Below, piece after piece: positions 19,905-31,764 of a DNA stretch of 64,000 bases; position 1 is the stretch's first letter; every line of letters begins with the position of its first letter. A model generated the notes under the pieces. It was given only the letters and a program-made list of their open reading frames with translations. It ran no database searches and was not told where the DNA came from. This stretch comes from Engraulis encrasicolus. Lineage: Eukaryota > Chordata > Actinopteri > Clupeiformes > Engraulidae. The position numbers and the translations under genes are program-made. The DNA is taken from assembly GCF_034702125.1 (NCBI RefSeq), contig NC_085860.1, forward strand, positions 16,998,664 to 17,062,663. The letters are read 5' to 3'.

Positions 19905-20212
19905 TAATTGAAACTGGCTGTTGCCAAATATGATCATTTCATGAATATTTACTTAGTAATAAATTCATATTTACTATTATGACCAAAGTACAGCAAGTTT
20001 AGCAGCTACAATTTATATTTCTGGAAATTCAAAATGGCGGAAATTGAGAAGATCCACCTTTTCATGTATGAAAACTGCAATTTTCCCAATCATAATGAAT
20101 ACTTAGAATTGAATGGTGGTGGTAACTATTCATGAAATCTAGCATTTGTGAATGGGCATCATGGATTCTGGAAATAAACTACTAAAATATTACACAGTGC
20201 ACCTTTAAGATA
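19905..20212 (+). repeat. Dispersed repeat, copy 2 (partner 5,905-6,250)
   Basis: See 5,905-6,250. This copy directly follows the foldback element and ends in ACAGTGCACCTTTAAG. Confidence 0.7.
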
Positions 20213-20585
20213 TGCAAGGTTGCCAGGTGTTAAATGTGGGCCTGTTCCCTGAGAGTGAACAGGGAGACAACACAATAACGGGTACTGCTCCCCTGCCTCA
20301 CTGGAAGGTTTGCTTTGGCACAGAAATGGAACTCAAACTTCAGACTAGGTACTGAGCTCTGGTACTGAGCTAGGTTGGCTAAATTGCACCCACAGGCTAC
20401 TTTAGTCCAACCTAGATGCATGTATTGTGGTGGAAATGAGAACAGCACGGTTTTACTTTCTGTGTGTTTGCTTCAAGGACATGAATCAAATCTCTTTTTT
20501 CACATTGGACTGACTGAGACTCAGGAGAAGCTTTTTATCCACAAGCCATTCAAACTTTGAATAAATCACCAGACAGTCTGGGAGC

Positions 20586-20790
20586 GTAGTACCTAGGTTC
20601 CCACGCCCCATTGGTCCCACAGCCCATTGGTCCCACGGCCCACTGGTCCCACAGACCATAGTCCCACAGCCAAGTGGTCCCACATCACAAAGACTTTTAA
20701 CATTCTTTTTTAGGCCCATTGGTCCTACAGCCCAATGGTCCCCCAGCTTAGGCCTGAGGCCTATATGTTCCACAACTCAATGTTCCCACA
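20586..20790. repeat. 16-bp-repeat foldback element, copy 2 (partial)
   Basis: It starts with the same ACCTAGGTTCCCACGCCCC end. About six units of CATTGGTCCCACAGCC occur around a TTTTTTAGGCC spacer, and it decays into CAACTCAATGTTCCCACATT. The right inverted half is absent. Confidence 0.82.
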
Positions 20791-20956
20791 TTTCTGAGTA
20801 AACTAATAACAAAAAAGGTGTAAAGACATTTAACCCTTTACAGTGTGGCCTACACATGCTAACCTTTTTAAAATAATTTCCTCAGCTCAGTGTTTTAGCT
20901 TCATTTCCAAAAGTAGAAAAGCACCTACAACTGCACTGCTACTACTAATAATAACG

Positions 20957-21690
20957 GGAGCGTACCTATGTTCCCATGCCCCATTGGTCCCACGGCCCAC
21001 TGGTCCCACGGCCCATTGGTCCCACAGCCCATTGGTCCCACGTCACTAAGGCTTTTTTCCATTTTTTAGGCCCATTGGTCCCACAGCCCTAGCCTGGGCG
21101 AATAGCCGACTGTTGACTCCGTCAATCAGTCTGGCAAAAGCCATGAGGAATCCGTCTCTGTGGACGATGGGAGATGGTCTGATCTTACTCTATCATTTAA
21201 ATTAATTGAAGTTCCAAACTCAAATTAAAACCCATATTGTGCTTTATTAGCATGCCTGTTACGGTATAGCGTCGCAAAAGCATACAAATAACAAAACGAA
21301 AGTGTGAATATAGTTACCTTAACCAATCAGTAACGGAGCTCGCGGGTGAGTTCTACGTCACCACTCTCAACTGTTTGCTGATTGGCGAAACACTGAGAGA
21401 ACCGAGCTCGAGGCTTTTGCCAGACAATGTGCGGAGCCTAAATCTTTGGGTGGAGTACAGAGGATGGCGTCGCGAGGCTACCACAGCCCATTGGTCACAC
21501 AGTCCATTGGCCCCACAGCCCATTGGTCCCACATTGCTTTTTTATTTGATTTTTTTAGGTCCATTGGTCCCACAGCCCATTGGTACCACATCACAAATAC
21601 TTTTAACATGATTTTTTAGGCCCATTGCAGCCCAATGGTCCCACAGCTTAGGCCCCATGTTCCACAACTCCATGTTTCCATATTTCTGAG
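20957..21690. repeat. 16-bp-repeat foldback element, copy 3, split by a hAT insertion
   Basis: The left part (20,957-21,088) starts GGGAGCGTACCTATGTTCCC. The right part (21,481-21,690) resumes in the same unit phase and carries the same spacers as copy 1. A 392-bp hAT element splits it. The end CAACTCCATGTTTCCATATT matches the decayed end of copy 2. Confidence 0.85.
21089..21480. mobile_element. Non-autonomous hAT, 392 bp, 8-bp TSD (copy 1)
   Basis: It begins CTAGCCTGGGCGA and ends TCGCGAGGCTA, short imperfect inverted ends. CCACAGCC flanks both sides (21,081-21,088 and 21,481-21,488). The host is itself a repeat, so this TSD alone would be weak, but the second copy (38,646-39,454) shows the same borders with a different 8-bp TSD. 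The body contains AGTAACGGAGCTCGCGG and AGAACCGAGCTCGAGGCTTT. Confidence 0.85.
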
Positions 21691-22242
21691 TAAACTAATG
21701 GTGAAAAAGGTGTAAAGACATTTAATCAGAAAAAATGTAGCTTACACATTTCTTTAATTTTTTTGTATTATTTCCTCAGCTTTTTTTTAGCTTCTTTTCC
21801 AAAAGTAAAAAAAAAACTCCTACAACTGCACTGGTACTACTTGTACTACTGCTACTACTAGTAATACCAATAATGATTTGCCTTTTATGGCTGCAAAAAT
21901 TGGCCTAAAAAATATCATCACAGTCGGGAGTGGTGCACTTGAACAGTGTCAAGGTGGCAAGCTGCCATAAAATAAAATGTATTTATTGGATATATACAGT
22001 ATGTTCCTAATGTTAGCCCTCGGTCAATTTGAGTTTGACACCCCTGGTCTACACACAGTGCAGCGTGCCAAGCCTCAGACATCACGTTCTGAAGAGCTCA
22101 ACTCTGCTCGCTCGCAGGCCTTTTTGATAACAAAAACAACTGTGGCTGTAATTGACTGTGTGCCTTGGTGCTTTTAAATCAAGCAAAACCGTCCTCTCTC
22201 TCCCTGCTCCAGTGACCTCACTCTCTCTCTCTCTCTCTCTAG
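21691..22242. other. No gene recognised
   Basis: AT-rich, with a CT run at 22,221-22,240 that serves as the polypyrimidine tract for the candidate exon that follows. Confidence 0.4.
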
Positions 22243-22372
22243 GGAGGCAGATGCACTCAGAATACTTCGAAAGATTGTTCAGTGCTCAGAGAAGCGAAAA
22301 GAAATATGGTCTGTCACTCAAAAAAGTGGACTGGAAAAAAAAGCTGTGAAGGTCACACAAATAACTTTTTGA
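22243..22372 (+). CDS. Candidate terminal exon of an unidentified gene
   Basis: A (CT)n tract and AG acceptor are followed by an open frame of 42 codons reading EADALRILRKIVQCSEKRKE, then IWSVTQKSGLEKK and KVTQITF, ending at TGA (22,370-22,372). The composition is charged and helical, the acceptor context is strong, and no stop interrupts it. I cannot name the protein, and no partner exon is recognised upstream. It may be a relic. The (CT)n acceptor may also be coincidental. Confidence 0.35.
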
Positions 22373-23297
22373 GTGAATACGGATTCAGTCTGAGCAAGAT
22401 TAGATCACCAAATCTCACTCAACAGAAGTTCCTTGGCATTAAAGTCTGTGAAATAGGATATTGAGAATTTAATATAGCGTATGGCAACTGTGCTGTGTGT
22501 GACAGAGATCGGAGGCGAGTCTACCACAATGTTAAAAAAAGGAAAATAAGGCAGCTGTGCTCGGGTGCGTTGGTTGCTGGGGCGGCAACAGTGCTGATTG
22601 AAAGGTGCCGAATGTGCTGAATGCTTACTGGTGACGAGTTGTTTGTGAGGCAGTTGAGCTGTTTGGTGTTCGTTGGCTGTTCTAGTGCGTAATTAATACG
22701 CCATACACACTAAAACATGAACACTGAAGTGCACAAGTGCACCATTTGAGATCCAGCATGACTACGATTCCCTCCCCACTATACATGATATAGGCCCATT
22801 TACTCACTACACATAGGAAGACTTTGCTTTTCGTTTCATGATAATCAGATGGCCCAGAGTATCAGACAATGGGTTGTTTATGTTGGTTTGTTTGTTGAAT
22901 AGTCTGTTTTGCTTGTTCATGAGGGCATTACTCCAAAGACCAAAGACATTAATAATACCTTCTAATATTGCTTCTGTCTGGAAGTTCTTATCAATTTGGG
23001 CAAGGTGAAACACTATGTAAAAGTTACATGAAAGCGGATTTTAAATAAATAGGTATATTAAAATGTGCCAAGCATGTGAGGTTCTGTGCCTTGAAAACTA
23101 TTTCAAGCCTGCGTTGAAATTAAAGAACATGACTGTTGGGCAATGAGCCAGAGAAAGCAATACGTAGGCTAACTTGTTCCATGTGTTCATGGACCACACC
23201 GATATGTTAAGATTAAGTCAGAACCACCACATCATCATGGACACAGACACATCCATCAAATGTAATAGACTGTATAGGAAAAAAATCAAACAGCAGG
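22373..23297. other. No gene recognised
   Basis: No repeat ends or exons identified. Confidence 0.4.
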
Positions 23298-23543
23298 CAT
23301 TCCCTTTGGGCGATGTACAGTGTATAGAAATCTTGCACACTGCTCATTCCAGCAGCAGACTCTAAAACAACAGTGAAGAAGGTCGGATGACCGAAACGGT
23401 GTATTAAAGTTTGTTAGTGGCATTCCCTTTGTGCGATGTACAGTAGTGGACAGAAATCCTGTACACTGTCCATTCCAAACATTAATACAACGGTGAAGAA
23501 ATGTCAGATGACCGAAATGTTGTAGGCCTATAAGTTTGTTGGT
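23298..23543 (+). repeat. Two tandem units of about 123 bp, each with a GAAAC hairpin
   Basis: Unit 1 (23,298-23,420) and unit 2 (23,421-23,543) both start CATTCCCTTTG.GCGATGTACAG. Both contain GACAGAAATC/TATAGAAATC and end near TAAAGTTTGTTAGTGG or TAAGTTTGTTGGTGG. Each carries a hairpin word: GTGAAGAAGGTCGGATGACC-GAAAC in unit 1 and GTGAAGAAATGTCAGATGACC-GAAAT in unit 2. No coding sequence. Confidence 0.8.
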
Positions 23544-23874
23544 GGAATAGACAGTATGTGGGATTTCTTACTTGAATGACAACACACTGGGATAATATCC
23601 TATGCACCTGGTCAAACTACAGAGGTGGGCAAAAGCATAATTTTGAACTGCGATGCTCAGTATACCATACTGTCTTAACCACCTTTACCTCTGTCTACTC
23701 ATTATCAGACACGATCCATTCAGCTCCTCTGATTTTTCAGTCTGAAACTCCTATTTTCATTGTGACACAGCACTCCACACATCACAGAGTACACACAACA
23801 GAATTGCATTTATACCTCAGGAATCAAATCGTCCTTGTGCCGCAGGCGTGAAGCCCTAACCACAATGCCCCATA

Positions 23875-24072
23875 TTGGGTGATATTGAATTGCTTCCTGG
23901 AAAATCATTTTCTTTCATCCGTCTTTGCTCATTCCATTGTAGACGCGCATCAAGTGGTACCCAAGTGGTACCCAAGTGGTGGAATGGTCTTCCAGAGGCA
24001 GCAAGACAAAGCAGATCTTTTGCAGCCTTCAAGAAACAAGTAAAGACTTACATCTTCATGAGTATCTACTAG
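23875..24072 (+). pseudogene. L2-type LINE ORF2 C-terminal fragment
   Basis: The frame ends in VVPKWWNGLPEAARQSRSF then AAFKKQVKTYIF. This is the conserved C-terminal pattern of L2/CR1 ORF2 proteins (xPxxWNxLPxxxRxSxSxxxFKxxLKTxLF). A short CCAAGTGGTA duplication lies at 23,957-23,979. The element is otherwise lost. A possible tail with AATTAATAAT follows at about 24,150. Confidence 0.75.
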
Positions 24073-24522
24073 ACTAATGCTTGAGCTGGCCTAGCCTCAG
24101 GGCAGAGTCTTGACATGATGTGTGTGTGTGCGTGAGATGGAAATTAATAATAATTAATAATTTTGTTACGGAATCCACGTTTCCTCATTAATGCAACAGA
24201 ACTTGTGTGGGGGTAAAGTCAAAGGTTTTCATACAGTCCCTGGGCTGTAGTTCCCATTCTTATCCCAGGGTGGCGTAGTCTTGGTTGAAGTAAGAAAAAC
24301 TGTGAAATTTGGAGTTTAGAACTCTCCTGTCCTTACCACTTGGTTACACATAGCATGAGGTTCCGTGACCATCCTCTGGCAAGGATGTTTTGATGATTGA
24401 TTTGACCTCTATGGACCCTTTAGAAAAGATTTAGCCCCCATGTCCCTCCCAAAAATCCCGGCATTTTTTGCTAGAGAGGCAAATTCAAAATGGCGTCCGG
24501 CGGCATCTCTAAAAAATAACTT

Positions 24523-24990
24523 TTGATCTGAATGACCTAGAATCATGAAGACACTTTTTCATACAAGTCAACCATGAGGATTCCAAATCTGACATCATTT
24601 TGATAATACAACTTTGTTTTGACCATGAAATTCAAGATGGCTGCCATCTAGAACAGTTGTTTTCAACCTTTTTTGGCTGTGACCCCCCAGGGACCCCCCA
24701 ATTTGGGGACCCCCCAATTTGTGTAGCTCCATTCCTCATACATAGATATTGAGAAAATAGCTGATCTACAAGCACACAATACCTCACATTATAAGGCGTA
24801 GTGGGCTTGTAGGTGGGCGATTTTCACTGTTTGGCTTTTTAACTATTATTTGACAATTTGGCCAATGTTTTAGCATTGTTTGTTGATAGCTTTAGATGCA
24901 GTGATGGTCTTTTACTTTGAGAGTCCTTACATTATGACCCCACCCCCCAAAAAATAGGGTCTCGACCCACAGGTTGAGAGCCACTGATAT
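24523..24990 (+). repeat. Composite repeat with hAT ends (inverted partner 38,460-39,590)
   Basis: The stretch from CCTAGAATCATGAAGACACT through CAAGATGGCTGCCATCTAGA to AGTGGGCTTGTAGGTGGG recurs in reverse complement at 38,460-38,645 plus 39,455-39,590. Inside it, CAGTTGTTTTCAACC (24,654) and GGTTGAGAGCCACTG (ending 24,986) resemble hAT CAGTGGTTCTCAACC ends. Their flanks ATCTAGAA and ATATAGTG are a poor TSD. Confidence 0.65.
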
Positions 24991-25496
24991 AGTGGAAAAC
25001 TTGAATTGAAGGCAAGAGCTGCTGAAATGGAAAGACGTTCTCTCAGAGCAGCCATCAACCTGGTTGAAGACAGTCAAACATGTGAAGCTCTCCGAGCTGC
25101 TAGAAGACTGTGAGGAATGTGTGGTCTTATTCAACCCCAATGGCATATAGAGGAAGACGCAGAAGAAAAAGCTCATCCAGAAGATGTCCCTCCAACATAT
25201 TGTGATTGAAGACCCTATGTTTCTCTAATTGACATGGGCATGATCTGGAGGATGGCAACTCCATCAGTAGAAGACTGGCAGACACAGGACGCCACACCAT
25301 ACAATTGGTTGGTCCAAAAGGTGTCTCCAGCATCCTTGCCTGCCAGTGTGGAGTGGCGCACTAGGTACGCCAAGTAGTTGTCAAGAAGGCAGTGTTGGCG
25401 TAAGCTGTTTGCATCTGAAGGGAGACAGATAAAAGACTCTCTTCATGGTCTTCGACTTGGAAGCACAGGCTTCAGCCATGGTGCTACTCTTCTTGT
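24991..25496 (+). pseudogene. Decayed coding stretch, probably retroelement-derived
   Basis: Plus-strand pieces in several frames look coding: RAAINLVEDSQTCEALRAAR, then GMIWRMATPSVEDWQTQDAT. Stops and shifts separate them. The next piece downstream is a reverse transcriptase, so these may belong to the same or an adjacent retroelement. I cannot assign a family. Confidence 0.4.
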
Positions 25497-25757
25497 GTGC
25501 ATTACCTGTCTCGTAAATGCAAACAGCTCTTCTCAGATGACACTGCCATTGTGGGATGTATAAAAGATGGGCAGGAGGGGGAGTACAGGGGACTGTTGGG
25601 GAACTTTGTTAGATGGTGCAGGACCAACCAGTTGCAGTTGAACACCACCAAAACCAAGGAAATGGTGGTTGATTTCTGGTGGTCCACCCCACCCCTTGTG
25701 CCTGTATCTTTTGAGGGGGAGACAGTGGAGACAGTCTGCACCTACAAATACAGTCAA
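25497..25757 (+). pseudogene. Non-LTR reverse transcriptase fragment, cut by a Tc1 end
   Basis: The plus strand reads FSDDTAIVGCIKDGQEGEYR, then LQLNTTKTKEMVVDFWWS and ETVCTYKY. This is the catalytic FxDD block and following thumb region of a fish LINE. The frame stops where a Tc1-like terminus (TACAGTCAATCCGGAAAGTA) begins at about 25,750, so the transposon truncated the LINE. Confidence 0.8.
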
Positions 25758-25995
25758 TCCGGAAAGTATTCACAGCGCTTCACTTTTTTCACATTTTATT
25801 ATCTTACAGCCTTATTCCAAATGCTACAAATGAATCTCTGTTGTCAAAATCCTACACAAATTATTCCATCATGACCATGTAAAAAACGAGTTGTCTTTGA
25901 CAGTTTTGAAAATGTATAAAAATAAAAAACAAAGAAATCATATTTACAAAAGTATTCACAGCTTTTGCTTAATACTTTGTAGAACCACCTTTGGC
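25750..25995 (+). mobile_element. Tc1-like transposon left end
   Basis: It begins TA-CAGTCAATCCGGAAAGT, then CACAGCGCTTCACTTTTT, and includes the internal repeat AAAGTATTCACAGCTTTTGC and ACCACCTTTGGCAGCAACTA. These are typical words of a teleost Tc1-like family. The opposite terminus is not found. Confidence 0.82.
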
Positions 25996-26293
25996 AGCAA
26001 CTACATTCATTTTTTCATTTCGAAATGAAAAGGGATTAAAAGGGAGGTCATCGGTCTGTGTTTCAACCTTTCAGTACATTGAAATTGTACATTTTGAGTC
26101 TGCACCTGGCTAAAATAGATGGGTGTGAGTTTTGAATGAAATCCTATGGAGAGTATCATGATCTGCGTCTGTAGTCACAGTGCATGTTGACATGCATGCT
26201 TCCTTAGGTGTAATTCAGATTTCCAATGTTGACGGCATTCATACATCGCCAAACTAGCCAGATGATGCACTTTTTTTGGTAAAATTCACTACT

Positions 26294-26554
26294 TTACCAC
26301 CACGCATGCTTAACACCATCTACAGCAAATTTGTTCATCTTGGTCTCATCAGACCATACAACAACATGGTTCCAGTGATTCATATCCTTGGTCTGTTCAT
26401 CTCTCTTGAGACCAAGATAAACAAATTTGAATAAGGCCACACATTCCTCAACAACATAGTCAACTTGAGCTCCCTGAGCTGCAAGAACACCGTCTTGAAC
26501 CAGGCTTATCACTACTTTTGAGAGCACTTCTGTCCATTGTTTTGAGTCCGTCAA
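26294..26554 (-). pseudogene. Tc1 transposase remnant
   Basis: The minus-strand frame reads NHWNHVVVWSDETKMNKFAV then DGVKHAWW. It matches the Tc1 DDE transposase segment WxxVxWSDETKxxxFGxDGxxxxWR, which carries the second catalytic Asp. The flanking residues are not transposase-like, so the frame is partly random. It may belong with the end at 25,750. Confidence 0.75.
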
Positions 26555-26619
26555 CGAGCTTCTTTATGCAAGAATGCTTGGAAAATGTCAAAGGTTCTAT
26601 GTACTACATCAGTGGTTCT

Positions 26620-27728
26620 CAACCTGTGGGTTGAGATCTCCTTTTTGGGGGTTGGGGTGTCAATTAGGGTGACCAGCTGTCAGGACTTCGGCCGGACAAC
26701 CCCGCCCCTTAACTTTCTAACCTAGTGTCCTCGCGCCATACCTATTGCTTCAATTTGCCGAGTCCCCTCCTCCGTGGAGAAAACAGTGAAGTCGGCATTC
26801 TAAAGGATTTTCGCATTTCATTACCTCACTCCAATAAAGGAGTCATCAGTAGGCTACCACTAACTTAATGTTGTATCAGAGACGGCAGGTTATGATAGAC
26901 AAATCCTTCCGTTGTTGTCTGTATTATTTCATAAATATGAATATCATGTATTTTGGGTAGTCATGCATGCGTAGGCCTATAATAGCCAACAATTAATTTG
27001 ATTTAGGCCTACTTTACTCAAAGTTGGTCAGGAGTGTTTATCAGCTGTGTTTTAAGGGAGGCAACCCGCTTCTGTCAGCCTTTTTTTTCATGCAGACGCT
27101 GGATAACCATAGCAACACTGGACGTGCACAGACATTTTGGGGGGCAGGTCCTGGGATGGTGGTGGGGGGCATGTGGAACTGGCGGCTGTAATAGGCTAAC
27201 AGTTCGGTGATTTAAAAAATATATATATGCATTTTAATGAACATTCCACAGTACGCTATACAAAACATTTAATTTTTTAAAAAAATGTGGAATATTATGT
27301 TGGAAAGTTAAAAATAATTAGATTACCATGCCTAGTGCATCATTTACCGCATGGACTAAAAAGTGTACTGTCGCTTTAAATGCGTGTCTCCAGCGCAGTG
27401 ATCAGGAGGCGATTCATTCTAACAGATTCCTTACTTGGAAAACTGCATCTCCGGTCATTTTTCCTCCATTAGTACCGATTTTAATTAGTCCATGTGTGTT
27501 TCCAAACTGTTAAAACGAATATTAAAGCTTAACTCTCATTTCAAGACGTTGTCAAAAGGATTTAGCCTATTACAAGGGTATTGTGAGTGAAAACTGCTAC
27601 TTTGGGTCGGAGATTTTATCCGTGTAGGCTACACTTTTCTGGAGGTGTCAAGCACAATCCTCTATAGCCTACCTGTTTCCCCCCTGCATAAGACATTGCT
27701 GTGTGCACCCTGCTTTTATTGCTGTGTG
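26620..27728. other. hAT end fragment, otherwise no gene
   Basis: CAGTGGTTCTCAACCTGTGG (about 26,622) is a hAT-type terminus without a partner. A 24-bp piece of the 17.5-kb MITE (CCTCCTCCGTGGAGAAAACA) occurs at about 26,767. The rest holds nothing I can define. Confidence 0.5.
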
Positions 27729-28162
27729 CAGCGGCGTAGAACAGGGGGGGGGAAACCCTGACTAATTCTTAGGGCCCAGACCACCTGGGGGGCCCACCGG
27801 GGGCCCTCCAATGGAAAATAATTTTCTTCTTTCGTTTTTTTAAAACATTATTTTAAAAATAATGTCAATACATGTTGCCAATTTATGTAATTCCAATGTT
27901 CTCTGGAAATACATCTGTTGAATTGGATATACTAGCCTGCAAATAGGCTATTCTATATCGGACACCCCCATTATCACGCATTGGTTTAGTCCGCCCGCTC
28001 GCGGACTTTTGATTGTACAATATGCGGAATCAACACTCACTCACTTCACTTCAATATTATGCATTAAACGTAGCAGCCGGTTAGCAATGAAAGACGTATA
28101 AAACACCAGGCTTTCACAAAAAGAATACCAATAGTCAGGGTCATTTTTCCAAAAAGTTGACA

Positions 28163-29041
28163 CCTGAAGGCAAATCATGTTAATTTTCGGCATACAACTG
28201 ATTTAGGGGTATTCAAGGGTGCTGAATCCAAATCTGCCGTATGCCGGACGCAAAAATGTACCGAAATGCCTCAAACGGGCAAAATCCAATATGGCCGCCG
28301 CCACCGTGTTAAAATCCTGCAATCACTTTTCTTTTGGACTAAATAAGGTATGAATTTGAAAATAGCACTTATTTTTATGTTTTCAGACATGGGGAAAGCC
28401 ATTATGTCATCAGATTTCAGCTCAGATTGGAAGAAAATGCTTATGTCATTGGCTGGCAGCCATTTTAAAAGCAGAGAGACTCATATTGTCAGCGATTTTT
28501 AACATTTTTACTAATCTTTCAAGATTCACAGAAAAAAATGCTCTTTGTCTCTGTGAACACGAATACTACAGAAAACTACACTGAACTGTCTACTTTCACC
28601 TGAAAAAAGAAGTTTGTGTCTACCTTTTTCCATTCTTTAGTTATGGGCAGTAGAACATGGGATGACACCACAAAAAAACACTGATTTTTGACCCCAAAAT
28701 ACTGCACTTCTCTCTGCCCATATTTTTGCTTTAAGGACATATTGTCTTTGATAGTGTTCATGTTTGATGTGCAGCATTTTCAGGGGGTTTGAAGGGTGCT
28801 TAATGCCAATATGATGTATAAATAAATGTTTATTCCCATAGTACATCAAAATGAAGGAATCCAATATGGCCGCCGTCACCAGTCTACAGTGTATGTTCCT
28901 TTGATTACACAAGGTAAACTCTTAAGTACATTATGTAGCATTAGGTTTTCATACAGGGAGACTTAATTCCCATACTCAGATTTAAGATAGATATCAAAGG
29001 AAATTATTTCAGTGTAGTCTGAATTCATGATTGCAACAGGA
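28163..29041. repeat. Long inverted repeat, left arm (about 0.88 kb)
   Basis: It starts CCTGAAGGCAAATCATGTTA and pairs end to end with 32,112-32,966. Internal landmarks are TGCCGGACGCAAAAATGTAC, CAATATGGCCGCCG (twice), TTTTCAGACATGGGGAAAGC and GTTCATGTTTGATGTGCAGC. Short open frames occur on both strands but none is clearly a gene. Confidence 0.92.
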
Positions 29042-29400
29042 ACATAGTGTGACACCACAAAAAACTATATTTTTTGACCCCAAAATACTGCACTTGCCTC
29101 AACCCACATTTTTGCTTTAAGGACAAAGTGTCTTTGATAGTGTTCATGTTTGATATGCAGCATTTTCAGGGGTTTTGAAGGGTGCTTAATTCAAATATTC
29201 AAATATGCTGTGTATTAGGCTCAAAACCTCTTTAATAGGCCTACCTCAAAATGAATTAATCGAATATGGACGCCATCACCAGACAAGGTGGACTCTTAAT
29301 TACATTGTAGCTATAGGTTGTCATACATGGAGAATTCATCTCCATACTCAGATTTAAGATTAGAATCAAAGGACATGATTTCATAGGTTGAATTCATGTT
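29042..29400. repeat. Third, direct partial copy of the arm sequence
   Basis: This repeats the inner part of the left arm in the same orientation: ACCCCAAAATACTGCACTT, GTGTCTTTGATAGTGTTCAT, CAGCATTTTCAGGGG, GACGCCATCACCAG and CATACTCAGATTTAAGAT. The arm sequence was therefore duplicated in tandem as well as inverted. Confidence 0.88.
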
Positions 29401-30479
29401 TACAAGTGACAGTTGACTTTCATGTCAATAAGCTGTTCTTTTGAATGAAAATGTTTTCTCTACTTCCACTTTTATTTTAATGCTTATTAAAACATGATGC
29501 AATATGTCCACCTCAATCCACCTCTTCCATTATGAGACAAATTTACACACATAAGTCTGAATGTGCCTAAATATAATATGCACATCTACATTTTGTGCAT
29601 TAGGAATTCATTGTTTGCCGATTTTATTGCGGTGCTTACATTATATCTTTGAATGGTGGAAAGGTGAAACGTGGATCAAAACAGTTTATGTTATTGTGAG
29701 GAATTTACTTGATATATGTTAACTCATTCCCAACCATTAGGCCTATCAACCTCCTCCTCTCCAGTGATTTGGCAGGACACACAATATCATGCACTGCATG
29801 GCACTTTTGCTGCAAAAATGCAACAAAAGCAAAGTATGACGTTTTGCAATGATCAGTCCTATCTAATTCGAATGTCACATGGTTACATAAAATGCCCCAC
29901 ATTATCAAATCTCTATATTGAGTCAGGCCCACATACCCCTTCCTATCCTCCTGCCAGTCACCGAAGTGGGATGGGAAGTATTGAACAGGGCTTTAGTCCC
30001 ACTGCTCCTGTATCTGCCACTTATACATTCTCATTGTTTATCAACACAATGTTATGAAGAGGGGCAAGACACTGGCAGCCAACCACGTGAGCTATTTTTT
30101 TTTGACAGACAGCGGTTTCCAACAATCAGAGGCTGAGTTGTGCGCGGCTAGGTTCGCAGTCAGGTTATAAACAAAATTTAGAACCCATGTATTCTCAAGG
30201 CACACAAAGACATCACAACTTGTGCTTGCCTCATCCAACACTGCATAGCAAGAAGTGGCATGGAGTACATGGAGTCAAGCATTTGCTGCAATTCAGCAAC
30301 TCCAGGAGGGGTGATTAGGAATAGGTTAACTTAGTATACCAAGTACACAATTTTGGTTAGAGTAGAGGAGGGTGACTGTATGTGCATATATATTTGGTAT
30401 ATATATAAACTGGTATCAGAAGTAGTGTGGAGTCAAGTCTCTTGGCGGAAATACGTAGGATGGTACGCAAGGCTAATAG

Positions 30480-30845
30480 AAATGGGCACCCTCCTGTCTT
30501 TCTCACAGCACATGAACACAATATTCATACCTCCTCCTCGTATAACTTAACCCATTGTGTCCTGGAAACACATATAGGTTTTTCAGGATCTTGAGATTTT
30601 AGCTATTTTATTAACGTGGGTATGTTAGAGCTGAATGAACACATTACAATGCAAGGGGAGGGTATTGGCTTTTAAATGTAACTCATTTCATGTTTGTATG
30701 TGCTTCGGAGGCTGAGACATTGCGGATTTAATAGGAAGAGGGCACCCTTTCCCAAAAAGGGCTTAGGACAAAATGGGTTAATTAGCAGTCCATTTTTGAA
30801 TATTGTGTTCATGTGCTGTGAGAAAGACAGGGACGTGCCCATTTC
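30480..30845. repeat. Inverted repeat, arms of about 75 bp
   Basis: GGGCACCCTCCTGTCTTTCT...CATGAACACAATATTCA (left) and TGAATATTGTGTTCATGTGC...AGAAAGACAGGGACGTGCCC (right) are inverted copies. TTAACCCATTGTGTCCTGG and AGGACAAAATGGGTTAATTA continue the pairing. Probably a MITE; TSD not resolved. Confidence 0.65.
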
Positions 30846-31664
30846 TGTGCCTAGGCACCTTAAAACTACCACTTGCTCTTCTGCCTGCCATTGGCTCTCT
30901 CTCTCCAGCTGAGCACCGTTATTGATACACTGCAGATGTACATTCCAGTATATTTTGACTAGGCCAATTTAAAGTCTACACTTGCACAATTCTACCAACA
31001 GAAGATAACAGACAGACTCTCTTTTCCTCCTGCTCCCCTGTTCAGCAGGGCTGGATCCCCACATGGCTGCATGCTGAGCCCCCATCTAAAGTCTATCCGT
31101 CCATGACTGCAGCATGGCCAGCAAAAGGGACTGAAGGCGGCAGCCTGGTGTAAAGAGACCGAGACAAATTTCTCTAGCTCTGAATGAAAAGAAAACCAAA
31201 GAGATCATTGCTGCCTTCAGGAGGCACACCTATAGCGAGAATAGACCTAGCCCTCTCTGAACTTCCCACTGTTACAGAGCTAAAACATTGTCTTGGACAT
31301 TATCCTGGTTCTGAGTTCTTGGGTCTCTACAGATGTATCATTGGCACTACAGATGTATCATCAAATTAAGGACCAAAGACTAAAACCACATTTCACACAC
31401 ATGGACTGTCTGACTGTTCATTACAATCTCTTGTTCCCCTGATCTCCTTCCATCCTCCGGTTGTTGTGCAATAATTGATACAGTGCAATGTGTTGAGCTG
31501 AATTCTTGCCGTACTACAGAACAAAGGCCAGCCTTGTAATGAATGGTTATAATTGTCACAGAGTGGCCATCTCAGCTGAAATATGTACATTAAGCACGAC
31601 AATCTATGCAATAACTTTGGATGACTGATGTGCAATACCAGCCTGAGTATGTCCTTTGTGATAT

Positions 31665-31764
<100 letters not shown>

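Noticed and set aside
20957..21690. Simple tandem minisatellite
   Set aside because: Fixed spacers and inverted outer ends recur in separate copies, so it is better described as a foldback element.
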